DNA of 64,000 bases from contig JAQOTA010000048.1 of assembly GCA_029532415.1 (NCBI GenBank), forward strand, positions 360,001 through 424,000, in the 5' to 3' direction. Shown here in pieces: positions 20,962-33,818 of this stretch; positions within the stretch are counted from its first letter, which is position 1; each line of letters opens with the position of its first letter. Source of the DNA: Marasmius tenuissimus (Eukaryota; Basidiomycota; Agaricomycetes; Agaricales; Marasmiaceae). A program made the translations under genes and the position numbers. The notes under the pieces were generated by a model. That model saw nothing but the letters and a program-made list of their open reading frames with translations. It was not told the DNA's origin and did no database searches.

Positions 20962-23900
20962 ATGGCACCTGGAAAACGCAGAAGAATTGGAGTGGAGTCA
21001 TTTCTGGACATTGCGGCTGCAGAGGATAGAGACGCCTATGACGAAGGGGAATCTGAAGTCGAGGAGGAACACTTCGAGCTCAGTGATGACGACGACATTG
21101 GTACGTTCGTCGGAATAATGTCTATGCAATATACTGACCTTGTTTGTCAGATCCACCCGCTGCTCAGACTACACTCTCGTTCGAAGCCCCCAAAGATCGA
21201 CAGTCATTTGTGGATGCCTTGTGGGCTGACCTCACATTGCGCTATGTCAAGCCACATCTCATTTCAGAAGCCTCCAACATGCAGCAGCCCATTACAGTTT
21301 CTTCCGATACTCAGCAGGCCATAGACCCGTCCTTGCTGTGTTTAACCCTGAACTTGCAACCGACACCAGGACCCTCCAGACCAACTCCCTCCCCAGCTCC
21401 TCTAACTCCCTCGTCTTTGCTATCTCAGCAGCCTATATCATCCTTGCGATCACCGTCCCAGATCCGCAAAGGAAAGCAGAAAGAGACGGAACCTGAAAGC
21501 GACGCTCAAGGTTTCTATTCCTAGGCGCCCTGCATACCATCTGTTTATCCTCAGATGCGCGCCTACCCATCGAAAGACACCCTCGACATTCCACAAGTGA
21601 ACAAGATAGATCCTTGGGAACGCGCCCACACACTTGGGAAGAATGCAGACCGTGCAAACCTTCCAAGCGTGCACCGTGATGACCTTTGCAGGGAAAAGAA
21701 ACATTATTCTCGCGCGGTCAGTACTCGCCTCAGGGAGTACGTTGGAGACAATGAATGGGTGATAGTTTGCTCCGGGCCGTATCGCAGTGATGTGGGGTTG
21801 GCGATTGGATTGGAGAAAGACGAGATAGATGTCAGAGAGGACGAACAACTGGAGGAGATTACCAACAACAAACTGAAGTACCGAGCAGCAGAGAAGCAGA
21901 GGCATGATCAGGCAAGAGAGTGGGAACAGCTTCGTGCAGAACAATGGAAATGGGTCAAAGCTATCAGCCATGAAGCGGAGCTAGAACCAGATCTGCAATG
22001 GCTAGAAGATAGTTCAATGTGCGCTTGCAATAGATTTACGGTCCTGCTCATCCCACAGTTTCCTGGTGGACGCGTGAAGCCAGGACCCCAGGACGTTATC
22101 CAACCGTTCACTGATGAAACCGACCCTTTCTCTACCCATGGCCTCTTCTACGACAAAGATCACACCGGCGTGGCAGAAAAACAAGGGACGGACATTCTAT
22201 TATGGAAAGGCGGGGAGTTCACCCGCAGTGGTCTCATGAGGGCACATTACTTCAGAGAACAGCTCCTCCTCGCTACCTCCATTCCTCCCAAGCTTGAGGA
22301 CCTATTCAGGCAGACCAACCATCCTGACCTTGAGCTTGCCCCCTTTCCCCACCCCTCCAACTGGTCGTTTGATGAGGGCGAAGAGGTCATCTCGGCCAGA
22401 GTGAACGCCACGTTCAAGTATCTTCAGGTGAATGCCAGAAGTAACCGCCAACAACTCGCTGTCGTGCACCTCAGGGTGCAGCTAGCACCCAAACCCACCA
22501 ACAATCCCTATGTCCTCTACCCTCGGCCAGCCGATGAGACTCTGGAAGAACAGCGGTTGCGGGAAGAGAAGGAGAGGATACGACGAAAAGAGGAGGAGGC
22601 CATCAACAGGGGCAAATACGCGGTTCCAGTCCGATCTCTCCTCAAGCCGCACAAGAAAGATGATTGGGTTCTCTTGATGACTGGTCACCACCGAGGTCGA
22701 TACGGCCGCGTCCTCGTTAGACACGGGAACACTATTTCCGTAGTGCTGCCCGAAGAGCGCGTACTCTCTGTATGCCACGTCAACGCAGCGAAGCGCATCC
22801 CGATGCCGATGGAAAGAGATGCCCGACTTGACATTTTTGGCGAGAAAAGGGAGCTTGTTCCAGTGCCTTGGGTTGGTACTGAGATACAGGTAACGAGAGG
22901 ACCTTACTGCGGAGTCATCGGTCGCGTTGAAATGGTGGAAAGAGTTGAAGGGAACCTTGGTAGAAGATTGATGATTGGTTTGTGGGTGGAAGTTGTGCAA
23001 AAACTCGTTCTCATTAATCATGATCATATTCTGACCACGAGGTATGTGTTAAACACTTCAACTCTTCACGTTCCTGATTCTAATTCCCTTTACCTTTAGT
23101 GGCACCCAACGTCTCAAAGACCTTCAACCCTTGACTGAGACGCAATCACGAGTTTACAGGACCACAACCTCCATGCTCGCCAGCCGTGAACCGTGGCTGG
23201 GCACTCGGGTCGCGATCACCAAGGGTCGAGCCAAGGGCTATCTTGGGTACATTCGTCGTGTGGATGTTTACTATGGGACAGAGACCCAGAGGGACTGTCA
23301 TGTGCCGGGAAAGACTGTTGCAAAACGCCAGGGAATCAGGCTGAGTGTCGAACTCGAGACTCATGTGGCTGTGGACACAGGGCTCGTGGTTCTTGACTAC
23401 CAGCATGTCCGCAATGTGAAGACCAGCAGGTTTCTCAACAAAGCTTACCCTGTCCGATCTGGTTCCTTTTACGACTTTCAGCCGGACCTTAAACACCTCC
23501 CAGACATAGTAGAGGAGTTGGATCGCTTGGAGCCGCCCAGCACTCCCCAATGGTCAAGATCGGAAATCATGTCGCATGATAGCACCTTGGAAACTCACTG
23601 GGAGCCCTACGCATCCGTCACCTTACCCGTCGGCACCTTCGGGCCAGACCCCACCGTCCCGAGTCCTCAATCCCCTCTTGCAAACACGGCCGAAACAGCA
23701 GACCCTGTACCCGATGAAGAGCCCCTCGATCCTCGGGAACAGATTGCAGCAGCAGAGTTGGAAGCATTCTGTTTGCAGGCATTCAAAGAAGCGGAGGAAG
23801 AGGAAGCTGCTGCTGCCGGACCAGCTCACTGGATCGTGCACCCCAGTCTCACTGGTCTCAAGATCCAAGCATCCATCAACGGCAGCAACATCTATCTCGA

Positions 23901-24336
23901 CATCATCCAAGGAGACTCTGGGGTTATCGTTTACAGGAAGGGTCCCGATGATACGAGGCCTAAAATTGTTCGGGATCTCACCACTATCGATCACGCTCAG
24001 GATCGGATCAAGCCCAGCACCGAGAAGAATCTCATGGTTGTTGTAGGCAGCGAACCTCAGCACATCGGCAAGCTCGTTCGGCGGGTATCCAACTTCTACC
24101 GGGACTCAAAGTCAGACGATAATCATTGGATCGTTGTTGTTGTTATCACGAGGACTAGCCCCACCACTGTTGAAAACATGACTCCGGAAAGACTTGAGTT
24201 AGACCCCAAGACGATGTTGGCGAGAGTTTACGAGTCTAGGAAGAGGAGAAAAGAAGCTGATGAGTACATGAAGCTGACTCGCCAGGCGGCCCTGGCCAGT
24301 AATAGGCGCATGGTCTCAGTCCGCCCTTTACGTTGA
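20962..24336 (+). CDS. KOW-repeat protein, Spt5-like
   Basis: An acidic N-terminus (MAPGKRRRIGVESF, then a DDDD run) is encoded by exon 20962-21101; exon 2 follows a 50-base intron. After an uncertain junction near 21520-21560 a long exon runs to 23041, and after a short intron the last exon runs 23100-24336. Several KOW motifs are visible, with their G-x-Y-x-x-x-x-G core: WVIVCSGPYRSDVGLAIG, WVLLMTGHHRGRYGRVLV, EIQVTRGPYCGVIGRVE and RVAITKGRAKGYLGYIRRVD. A coiled Glu/Arg-rich helix lies between the first two. KOW domains in Spt5 bind RNA polymerase and nucleic acid during elongation. The spacing resembles the Spt5-like families multiplied in agaric genomes, not the housekeeping Spt5. I could not identify an NGN domain. 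It lies just upstream of a KDZ transposase gene on the same strand, about 520 bases apart. The exon 2 to exon 3 frame does not join cleanly, so the gene may be damaged there. Confidence 0.65.
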
Positions 24337-24489
24337 TTTCTTCCCTGCGATGACGCCCTTTACTACTAATTCTTACTATTCTTGAGTACTATTCTTGTAT
24401 CCGTAGCATGAGTTATGTATCACACTGGTAACATCTGATCTGAAATTTAGGAATGAATTCGCCCTGCCGTGGCCCCCCTCAACCCTCCT

Positions 24490-24535
24490 GAATGATGTCT
24501 GGCCTCTCCATGGCCAGGGGGACTAGTAACCGTTC
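24490..24535 (+). repeat. Direct repeat flanking the KDZ gene, left copy
   Basis: aatgatgtctggcctct is followed by tggcc and a g-rich stretch. The same sequence, slightly changed, is at 29779-29822 on the other side of the transposase gene. Confidence 0.6.
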
Positions 24536-24860
24536 CTAAAACGGTGAAGCGAACAGGACATCTTCAACATTGGACCAATAGCTGGGGAATGGTTCCTAGC
24601 GCCCAATTTGGTAAGTTGAACCAGCTCAATTGCCGTCACTCCAACTGATTTTTTTTTCTATTCAGTTCACAATCTCCACTGTGTTCCAGCGTGAAAGCCA
24701 CCCAGAAACAGTCGCGATCCATGGTCTTCATTTGGACAATTTCTCTGGAATTCCCGTCAATATAGTTGTGACCTCCAGGTGAGTTGTCTCTCCAAGCCCC
24801 CTCACTCTCCTTCACGCTGTTTTGACGGTTCTTTACTCACTGATCTCCAGCCCGTACTCC

Positions 24861-27800
24861 ATGTATCGAAAGCAACTCAACAAGGAGAAGCGAGCAGCCT
24901 TCAACGACAGCGTCCACGTAGCCACTCCACCTCCGAAGTGTTTACGCGTTCAGGAATTCATCGACGAACGAGGGACGAGCAGGGTGGTCATACCAATCTC
25001 ATCAAGCGAACCACAACCAAATCCAGGGCCTTCGTGTCAGGAGATTCAGCAATTGCCCGCTCCTGAGAAATCGCAAAAAGGAATCGAAGATGTTGAGATG
25101 AAGGACATCGAGAAAGGTGATGACGCAAAGGCAGAGAATAGGGAAAGAATACCTGTAGAAAAGCTAGTTCAGGAAGAGAAGACACGTGTGAGTTTCCTCA
25201 CACCTTGCACTGCGTTCTTTCTCAGTGGTTCTTCATAGCGACTCCAGTTGTTGGGTGATTGGGAAGAGAAAATGGACCAAGCCGTACGGTTATCATTCAA
25301 ACGCGAAGCTCACAACGATGTCATCAAGACATGTTCGTGTGGGGGGGCCACTCGTAAAGTGCGATGCTATGAGTGCCTCAGCTTACCATTGTTATGCGAG
25401 CGGTGCTGGGTAGCTGCACACAAACACAATCCTTTACACTGGGCACACGTTTGGTGCGAGGATGGTTTTTTCGTGAAGTACGATATCTCTGCACTAGAGC
25501 TCCCCACAGTGTCGTCTCCCTCTCTCAATCATGACAGAAACATTTGTCCCAAAACAAAAGCACCGTCCATCCCACTCGGACACGACGGAAATGTTTGTCC
25601 CAAGGCCAAAGCCTCTCATTCCCTCATTGTCACGGATTTCAATGGCGTTCACTCAACCCGTGTCATCTATTGCGATTGCGAACAAGGAGGCCACCGAGAT
25701 AAATGGACGCAACTATACATGAATGACCTCCTCCCATCCACGGTGCTCAAACTGCAGTCCTGTTTTATGTTCCGACTTATGCACCAGTTCCACCTTTTGC
25801 GCATACAGACAATGGTCAATCCTTTCGATTACATCAAGACTCTGCGCAGGATGTCTAACAATGTATTCACAGGCGACGTTCCAGTATGCTGTTTCTAGTC
25901 AGTTTCGATAGTTGCTCATCTCAAGGATATTCTAGGATTTGTATAAGCAATTCATGAATGCGACACGTGTGTGGGATTTTCTTCAGGACGAGCGGCGGGC
26001 TGGTGTCCATCATGAGTTGTGGAAGTATCTCAAGCTTTCACAACGACCTCCGAATGACTTGATTGTGGAATGCCCGTCTTGTCCACACCCCGGGGTGAAT
26101 ATGGAAGAGGACTGGGAGAAAACACCACCAGACCTGATGTTCGTCTCATTCCTTGCCTTCGCTATGAATCTATCTAACAGTGGTCAAGGCACCTGCATAT
26201 GACACGACTCACACTGGACGGCAACTATCATGCCAACCACTATGCAAAGAAAAACCTAGATCCCAATGACGTATCCATATGTTCCGGGCGATTATATTTC
26301 CCCATCGCAAGCGTGTATAACAAACATTGCGGTTTTAAGGAGCCTACTTCCACTGAGGTGTGTACATTCTACCTCTCATCGGACATGGATCACTCAATCT
26401 GCATTCAGTTTGTGGGCACCTGAACACGATCAGTAAACAGAACAAGGTGAAGTTCAAAAACATGGACATTAGTGGTATTGTCAACTGCCAGTGTTGCCAC
26501 GTTTTTATCAGGACTTCCGCGAACCTGAAATGCGCTGAGAGGTAAGCAACGTTCACTTCCAATTTCCCGCAATCCTTGCTGATTGGGCCTCTTCAAGGTG
26601 GGTCTGCGTTGACGACTGCCTGGCTTGAGCAGTCGTGCAGACAGCCTCTCCAAATGGGGAGGAGCAAAGCGGGCTGTTCGTCGTCAGTTACGATGCTATG
26701 TGTAGCTACTGCAAGTATATCATCAACAGGTGGATAGAAACGCACCCAGAGTACGTTTACCTGGCCGGGCAGATGCTTTGGGTCATACCTGTCTGTCACT
26801 GCCGTAATCATATCGCCAGCTGCAAGCCGCTTTACTTGTACGTTTACAAGTCAGGTGTAGGCCTTTTCAAAGGAGAAACGGCGGAACAGCCATGGGATAC
26901 AATCAATTGTTGGGGGGCCTCTACCCGCCAGATGAACTTGGGTTTACGAGAGGATGTCCTTATTCTCGTATTCGGAGACTGGAACTGGAGGAAAACTGTC
27001 GGTTTGGGTGAGTTCAGTTGTCTCCTTTTGCCGCGTTTACTTCATGTTCCGTGTTCATTGGTCTGTTCCCAATACATCGCTCTCTTCCGCTGTTCACTCT
27101 CTCCCATGTTCCTTTTCTGCCGTTCACTTCCACACGCTGGGATTCACTCCCCCTGATCACGTACCACAGCTGACAACAACGTTCACAGCATTACTGCTTT
27201 ATAATGAGATTCTGAGTCTTCGTTCCCAGTACTCCAAAAAACGGGACTCTCTCATAGGGCTCTGGCTTCTTCATCCGGAGAAGGCACTTGAATGGAACAC
27301 TGCCGATAGGTCACCCAAGGTTGATCCCAAGAGAAAGCGATCCGTTAAGTCCATTTACATGCATGATGAAAATGACAAAGGTTCGGATCACACTGTATTA
27401 CCCGATGCCATGGAAGGACTTAGCCCTTCACGTAGCACCGACCCTCAAATCCATAGTGGACGCAATGAAGGCATCACGGGAAGATTTCGAGACCCCATCC
27501 GGTCGGCAGATGCTGGGCGTGGCGGCCACATACCTGGATGAGGGTTTGGCAATTGCTTTTATCCAGTACGTGATCTTGACCTACCACGTTCGACGGCAAC
27601 TGACAATCGATCTTAAGGGAGCACCTAAGAAGACTTGTCGACAAACATGACAAATCGAAGGTCCCCGACCCAGCTGTGGAGAAAGAGATCAGGATACAAC
27701 GAACGAAGTGTGAAGCTCGTATAACCAGCTTTCGGAAGACGCAGGTGGACTTGATGACACCCGACGCCGCCTCACATTACCGGAACAGCCCTCCATGCCA

Positions 27801-29569
27801 TCCCGAAAACCAATTACTTTGGACACCAGTGGACTTCACTCCACAACAGTGGTTGGACTACGGGCTCACAAAACTCGCTACGGAGCAGGCAAAACTCATT
27901 CAAGGCAAACTATACGACATCATTCGTGCCTTGCAGACTTCAGTGAAGAGGCTGACCCAGGCCTTCGATCGCAAAAATAAAACCGGCTCTGGCGTAGATC
28001 ACAACACTCGTGCTCTGGCTCAGATTGTTGATCTCCAGCACGACCGAGAAAAGTTTCTGCTCAATTACCGCTTTCTGTGCGGGATGCTTGATCAATTGGG
28101 TGCGCTGGATGTGGAGGAGTGGCCGCAACTGAAGACTGAGGATACATATCGAAAATCGACGGAAGCAAGGCGCATCCCGGGGGCATCCCATATTGAGGAG
28201 GGCATGCTGTGGGGGAAGGTTGGTGTTGGAAACTTGCAGGCGGCGAGCAAACAGTCGGAGCAAGTGGAGTCCCGAGATTCGGATGAGCCGACTAATGACG
28301 GGCCCAGGTTGTACGGTATGTCCGCTTTGTCAGTTTACTTTTCGTTCCCCACATAGTTTCCTCACGTCGCTCCTCTCTCTTGCTCCCCTCTCACTCGCCA
28401 TTTACCCTCTTGGTTCCCCGCATTGTTGTTCCCTTGCCTCGTTCACTTGTTTTGTTCTCCCCTCGTCTCATTCACTTGTTTTGTTCTCCCCTCACCTCAT
28501 TTTCTCGTATTGTTCCCTTGTGTCGTTCCCTCTTTCGTTCTCCTGTCATTTCCGAGACGCTCACACCTGACCCATGCAGGCACCAGGATGTCAGTCGCAC
28601 GATCCAGGAATCCAAGTAGGGAAAACCATCTATGTGATTTTTTCCCTCGCCATGCTAACGAACGCGCAGATCAATCCAAGAATTCGGGTTCAGGTTCAGG
28701 CAAACCAGTTGCTAAACCAGCCACGTCTTCGCACAGCAGTGATACCGGTGGTCAAGCTACAAACCACCCAGCTGTCAAGGGTGACTCGCTCACAGATACT
28801 CCTCAAAAGTGGTCTTTCCAAGAGCTAGAGGAGACCGAAATTGATCTTCAGGAGCAGAGAGCGGACGGATGGATATGGAACCGTGGCAAAATGGCGGAAA
28901 TGAACACAACTGATGTGCAAAAATGGAGTGAAAAAGGTGAGCGGCTGTCACGGATGTCTTGTCACAATTCACCAATGCTGTTCACAGAGGACAAACTCCA
29001 ATTCCATCGAACAGATGCTGAATATGAACGTGTTCAGGAGGAATTGGAGTTCAAGCACGCTTGTTTTCATCGAGCCATTCGTTTCTTCGCAAAAAAGTCG
29101 ACACTCTGGGAGGAAGCCGCTTCCAATTCCGACTCACCAGGGAAGGCAGCCTACACAAAGGAGAAAGCAGTGATGTATGACACCCTTCGTGCCGACTGTC
29201 AGTACAAACTTGAACTGTGTGGAATGGAAGAGTTCGTCAATATTTCGGAAGGCAAAACTCTGGCAGATCAAGTCAAAGAATGGCGCGTCAAGGAGAATAA
29301 ACTTTTCCCTCATGACCGGTAAGGGATCGCTCCTCGCCATACCTTCCTTGTCTGATTCCATTTTCAGTTTGAAAAATTGTCCAGCATTTGTTGATCCAAC
29401 AATACACTCCAAGGGCTTCAAGGACACTCGCGAGGGTGTTGAGACATATTGTGGGTTCCCCTTTGCCGTGGTCATATTTCTCGCTGATTTCTCGCATCAG
29501 AATCCTGTTCACTCCCTCTCAGTCACGTTCGCTCCTTCTCACTGCTGCTCACAACGTTCACCCCAATGA
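24861..29569 (+). pseudogene. KDZ transposase, interrupted by a stop
   Basis: A multi-exon frame with the KDZ domain order. A coding exon at about 24673-24778 may extend the N-terminus. The cysteine cluster (CSCGG, CYECLSLPLLCERC, AHKHNPLHW) is at 25330-25445. The SCPHPGVNM motif follows at 26068-26094, then TRLTLDGNYHANHY. Catalytic-core blocks are VVSYDAMCSYCKYI (26678-26720) and GETAEQPW (26872-26895), which hold the acidic residues, followed by FGDWNWRKTVGL. Long charged coiled-coil C-terminal exons end at TGA 29567-29569. KDZ enzymes are DDE-type DNA transposases expanded in agarics. An in-frame TGA at 26626-26628, just before the catalytic Asp, breaks this copy. Introns at 27005-27170 and 28318-28575 are unusually long and C/T-rich. 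The last exon is partly duplicated downstream. Confidence 0.75.
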
Positions 29570-30690
29570 TGTTCTCTTGTACCTTGTTCTCCCGTACCTT
29601 GTTCTCTTGTACCTTGTTCTCTCGCACCTTGTTACTCTATTTTGTTGACTCGTAGTATTGCCTTGTAATTATTTCACTTGTAGTCAGTTTGTAGTTCACT
29701 CTTGTAATCATCTCACTCAAAGTCAGTTTGTAGCTTACCCTTGCCTTGGAAATCGATCAGACTACACTCTCACCCCTTGGATGATGTCTGGCCTCTTTGT
29801 GGCCCAAGGGATCAGTAGTTGAGGAACCCATCCTCAACGAAGCCAACAGACGTCTAGCCGCCTGTGCGAGCTGTGATAGGGACCCACAAAGACACCAGGT
29901 GCGTCTTCTTTCATTTCTCCTGGCGTCACCCCCAGTTGACTTTGAGTCAGGTCTGATTACGTCGTGCGCCGTCGGCTCGTGTGGTTCCCCACCTGCACTT
30001 CAAATTCGAAGTCGATTCGTGCAGTGAAACCGAACCACTGACAGTCCCTTTCTCCCCGCATTAGCCTTACAAGAACTATAAGGGAAGGGGAATGTGATCA
30101 TACGAAAAAGTCGTTCAACATTACGGGGCTCAACAAACTCAACAGTCAGGTGGCTGGGACGACTGAAGCACAATTTGGGAACATTTCGGTCCTCCCTCGT
30201 AGTGAATCAATCGTTCACTTTCGTAAAAAGGTGCACGGACCATCCAACAAGGGAGAGCAGGGAACGGCCAAACCTTATCCTTGCGAAACCTCACCCCCTT
30301 CACTGCGATTTCCGCGTCTTATCGACCGCCTCGAACAGAGTTAATCGAGGTTCACTGCAGTTCATTCACCTGTACCCCTTGTTCTCGTTCATTCTCGTCT
30401 GTGTCGTTCTCTCCCCAACGCCGCTCCCACTTCCGCAGACAGCTCGCCAACCCCCACGTCACAAGGAGAAGCATGAACTCGAGCTCTTCTATGCCCGACA
30501 CTCCTTCACCTGCATCGTCAGCATCTCTCAAAACGCCTATTGGCCCTGAAGATGTTTTCTGCGAAGATCCACGGTGTGGACGTTCACTACGATGGCTTCT
30601 CTATCCGCAAAGATGTTCCGCCGACACATTCTCTCAAGGGGAAGATGTTTGCTCATCCTCACACCGTGTGGCTGGTTACATTGGGTCTTA
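29283..30690 (+). repeat. Tandem segmental duplication, copy 1
   Basis: Begins inside the last KDZ exons and continues into non-coding DNA. Shared landmarks with 31190-32410 are, in order: ctttcccctca, gatccaac.atacactccaaggg, ctcgtgtggttcccca, gatcatac, ctcaacaaactcaa, cctccctcgtagtgaatcaa, cgtcacaaggagaagcatgaa and cacggcgtggacgtt. The copies are clearly diverged. Confidence 0.8.
29779..29822 (+). repeat. Direct repeat flanking the KDZ gene, right copy
   Basis: gatgatgtctggcctct followed by tggccc and agggatcagtag, matching the copy at 24490-24535 in the same orientation, 5.29 kb away. Confidence 0.6.
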
Positions 30691-30880
30691 TTGTTCATCT
30701 TTTTCAATTCTCATTCCCTCTTCCCGAACTCAAAGCATTGAGTGGCTCTTCCATATCACTGTACCGTGCTCAAACAGACTTTCTTTCGCTATCTATACCC
30801 CATACTCTCATTTCACCGAATGACTATATGTCTCCTCTTTTTGTCCACGCGACTCACTCATATATGAATGCGGGGTGATT
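30473..30880 (+). pseudogene. Fragment of a hypothetical gene, copy 1
   Basis: From ATG 30473 a Ser/Pro-rich start (SSSMPDTPSPASSAS) leads to KTPIGPED; then one base too many near 30552 shifts the frame, and AKIHGVDVHYDGFSIRK continues in the next frame. The same protein is encoded in copy 2 at 32213 with its own, different frame change. The family is not recognised. Confidence 0.5.
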
Positions 30881-31189
30881 GTCCATCGTTCAGTTGGTTG
30901 TCTATCACACGATTCTCCCCGTGTTAGCGTTGGGAGAAACAGCAGTCAAATATTTGGACCTTGTGGCCTGAAGGTTTCTGATATGTCGTTTTCTCAGTGG
31001 TTCTCTTCATTTTCTGCTCCCCACTCTTCTCGTCCCCCCTTCTCGCAGTTATGATCTCTCATTTTCGATCCTCCCTTCTCATTCTGTCCTGTCTTTGTTC
31101 CCCATTTGCGTTCACCTTCCTCGTTCTTGTTCTCGTCTATCTTCAAGGGGATGGAGAAGGAACGAGAACTCATGCGTTCTCACAGTAAG

Positions 31190-32410
31190 TACTACCAATT
31201 GGAGAACAAGCTTTCCCCTCACTACCGGTAAGTGATCGCTCCCAGCTATGTCTACCAGTATTGAATTCCAAATTCTGGTGTGAAGAATCGTCCAATATCT
31301 GTCGATCCAACGATACACTCCAAGGGATTCAAGGACACTCGTGGGATGTCGAGACATACTGTAGGCTCCCATTCGCCATGACTATATTTCTCGCTCACCT
31401 CTCGCTTTAGAATCTTGCTCACTCCCTGTCAGTATCGTTCACTTGCTCTCACTGCTGCTTGACCCAGGTGTTCACCCCATTGTTGTTCAGCGCAGCTCGT
31501 TCACTAGCTCGTTCACTCGCGTTCTGGCGTAACTGAACAACCGTATGAAACTGAACACCATCTCCACAACTGGAACGGTGATGTCCGTGTCTTTACGTCT
31601 TTGGCCCCCTTTGTCAGCGAGGACCGTTCACAGGCTACTCAATCGGCTCGTGTGGTTCCCCATCTGCACTTCAAACTTAAAGTCGAGTAGTGGAGTGAAC
31701 CCGAATCACTGACAGTCCCTCCTCCGCATCAACATTCTCGACGAGAACAAGCACTATTTGAGAAGGGGAAGATGATCATACAAAGGTCGTTCAACGCTCC
31801 AGGACTCAACAAACTCAATGGTTGGGTGACAGGGAAAACTGAAGCTTCGTAGAACAACGTGGGAACGCTTTCAGACCTCCCTCGTAGTGAATCAATTGTT
31901 CATGTTCGTGAAAAGGTACACGGATCTTTTAACGAGGGAGAGTAGAAAACGACCAAACCTCTAACACTCGCGAAATCTCACTGCCGGTTCCGCGCCTTAT
32001 CGACCCCGAGCAGAGCAAATCAAGGTTCACCGTACATCGTTCACCTGTACCCCTCGTTCTCGTCTGCGTTGTTCTCCCCACCCGTTCTCGCCCGTCATTC
32101 ACACCCACCGTTCACTTGGTCCTTGATTGGTGTTCAAACAAGCCGCTGATGCTGGCACTCATCGTCAGCCACTTCCGCAGAAAGCTCGCCAACCCCTCGT
32201 CACAAGGAGAAGCATGAAACTCAAGCTCTTCTATGCCCGACACTCCTTTGCCTGCATCTTCAGCATCTCCCAAAACGCCTATTGGCCCCGAAGATTTTCC
32301 CGCAAAGACCCACGGCGTGGACGTTCAGTACAACGGGCTCTCTATCTGCGAAGGTGTTCCACCGACACGTCCTCTTAAGGGGAAGCTATGTGCTCATGGT
32401 GCACCGTGCG
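31190..32410 (+). repeat. Tandem segmental duplication, copy 2
   Basis: Second, diverged copy of 29283-30690. It keeps the 3' end of the KDZ gene in decayed form at its left end and the GPEDF gene fragment at its right end. Confidence 0.8.
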
Positions 32411-32500
32411 GCTTGTGGGTCTTCCTGTCGGTTTCATTCACTCACTATCACCGCCGCTCACTTCAAGTGTTCACCTCAGTCGGTTTACGAGTGAACCTTA
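32213..32500 (+). pseudogene. Fragment of a hypothetical gene, copy 2
   Basis: Copy of the fragment at 30473. One extra A right after the ATG shifts the start, but the frame TPIGPEDFPAKTHGVDVQY is intact here, where copy 1 is broken. It fades out into unrelated sequence near 32400. Confidence 0.5.
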
Positions 32501-32876
32501 ACCATTGGCGGCCCATGTCTTCTGTGTCAACATTCTCGACGAGAACGAGACCTTGCTAATGGTGTTTGTCAGAAAAGGAATCCGATCATATGAAGAAGTT
32601 GTTCGACTTGAGGGTGCTGAACGGGTGTTCAACAAACTCAAAAGGTCGGGTGGCTCGGACCACCAAAACTTTGTAGAACAACTAGAGGATACGAGAGGGA
32701 GTGAATCAATCATTCTTGTTAGCGGACAAAGGTATACGAACCGTCTATCAAGACCAGGAATGGTCGGACTTGTGTCATTTGCAAATGTCACCCCCCTTTA
32801 CTGCGAACAGATGCCTTATCAACTGCCCAAAGCAGTTGGGGTTGAACGGTTCACGATCTTAAGTTTCGGGGTCTGA
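32480..32876 (+). pseudogene. Partial third copy with an open frame
   Basis: Shares tcaacattctcgacgagaac, gatcatat and tcaacaaactca with copies 1 and 2, and has an open frame of about 120 codons ending at 32876 (NILDENETLLMVFVRKG, then a region with two Ser/Gly clusters). No ATG starts it. It suggests that this part of the duplicated unit once encoded protein. Confidence 0.4.
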
Positions 32877-33045
32877 AGCCCTCGTCCCCTGCTGTGCCGT
32901 TTTCTCGATGGTCCTCCTTGTATATGTCCCCAATTTCCTCCTTCCCCTTCTTATAGTTCCCTTCTCCCCACGTTCTCTATACTCCGTTCTCCTCGTTTCG
33001 TTCCCCCGAAGTTCCGTTTTCCTTTCCCGCTCTCCTTTCGGTTTC

Positions 33046-33182
33046 TGTTCCCCATTCTTCTCATCCCTGTTCTTCTCATCCCTGTTCTTCTCATCCCCGT
33101 TCTCCTCATCCCTGTTCTCTCCTCATCCCTGTTCTCTCCTCATCCCCGTTCTCTCCTCATCCCCGTTCTCTCCTCATCCCCT
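33046..33182 (+). repeat. C/T-rich tandem repeat, 15- and 18-bp units
   Basis: Units ttcttctcatccctg (15 bp) change to gttctctcctcatcccc-like 18-bp units, about eight units in all. The whole 32.9-34.2 kb stretch is strongly pyrimidine-rich on this strand. Confidence 0.8.
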
Positions 33183-33818
33183 TTCCCGTACTTCTGTTCT
33201 CCCGTCATCCTCGTTTAGATCTTCCCGTTTCCACGTTCCTACAAGGAGAAGGAACGGAAGTGGGAAGCCCTGAGCCCCCGTCGTCTTGAAAGGCTGCGCT
33301 ACTAGCGTTCTACCTTCAAATTTCGGTCTCCAACTTTTCTGCAGCTTCAGATCCTTCTGATCTTTAACTGAAACTGAATGCAGAGCACGATTCTGGCATG
33401 CTGCTTACAAGTGCATAAGACTTCTCATAACTCAACGCGTCACCTTTCATTTCCTTAGGTTTTTCAGCGGGCCCTTCCCCGTCACTTACCTTGTCTTACC
33501 TCTTCATACTCCTTTTGATATTGTTTCTATCACGCTTTATGTCCTATGGTCTCTCGTCCCCTCACACATCGTGCTTCGTCTTGCTCATTGTTGTTTTGCT
33601 ATTGAGTCTCTTTGCCCATACTATAATGGTGTTGCTTACCGATCACCAGTCCCTTCGGGAACGAGCTCAAGTTTGTTCCACCTTCTCTCCTTCCCTCCTT
33701 CCCTCCTTCTGGATCGGTACAAGACCAACTGCAAGGTCAATAGGACTCAGATCTCACGTTCTTCTCATTCTCCCTGTGTTTCTCTCCTCAAGGTTCCCTT
33801 GTTCATATCATCGTTCTC

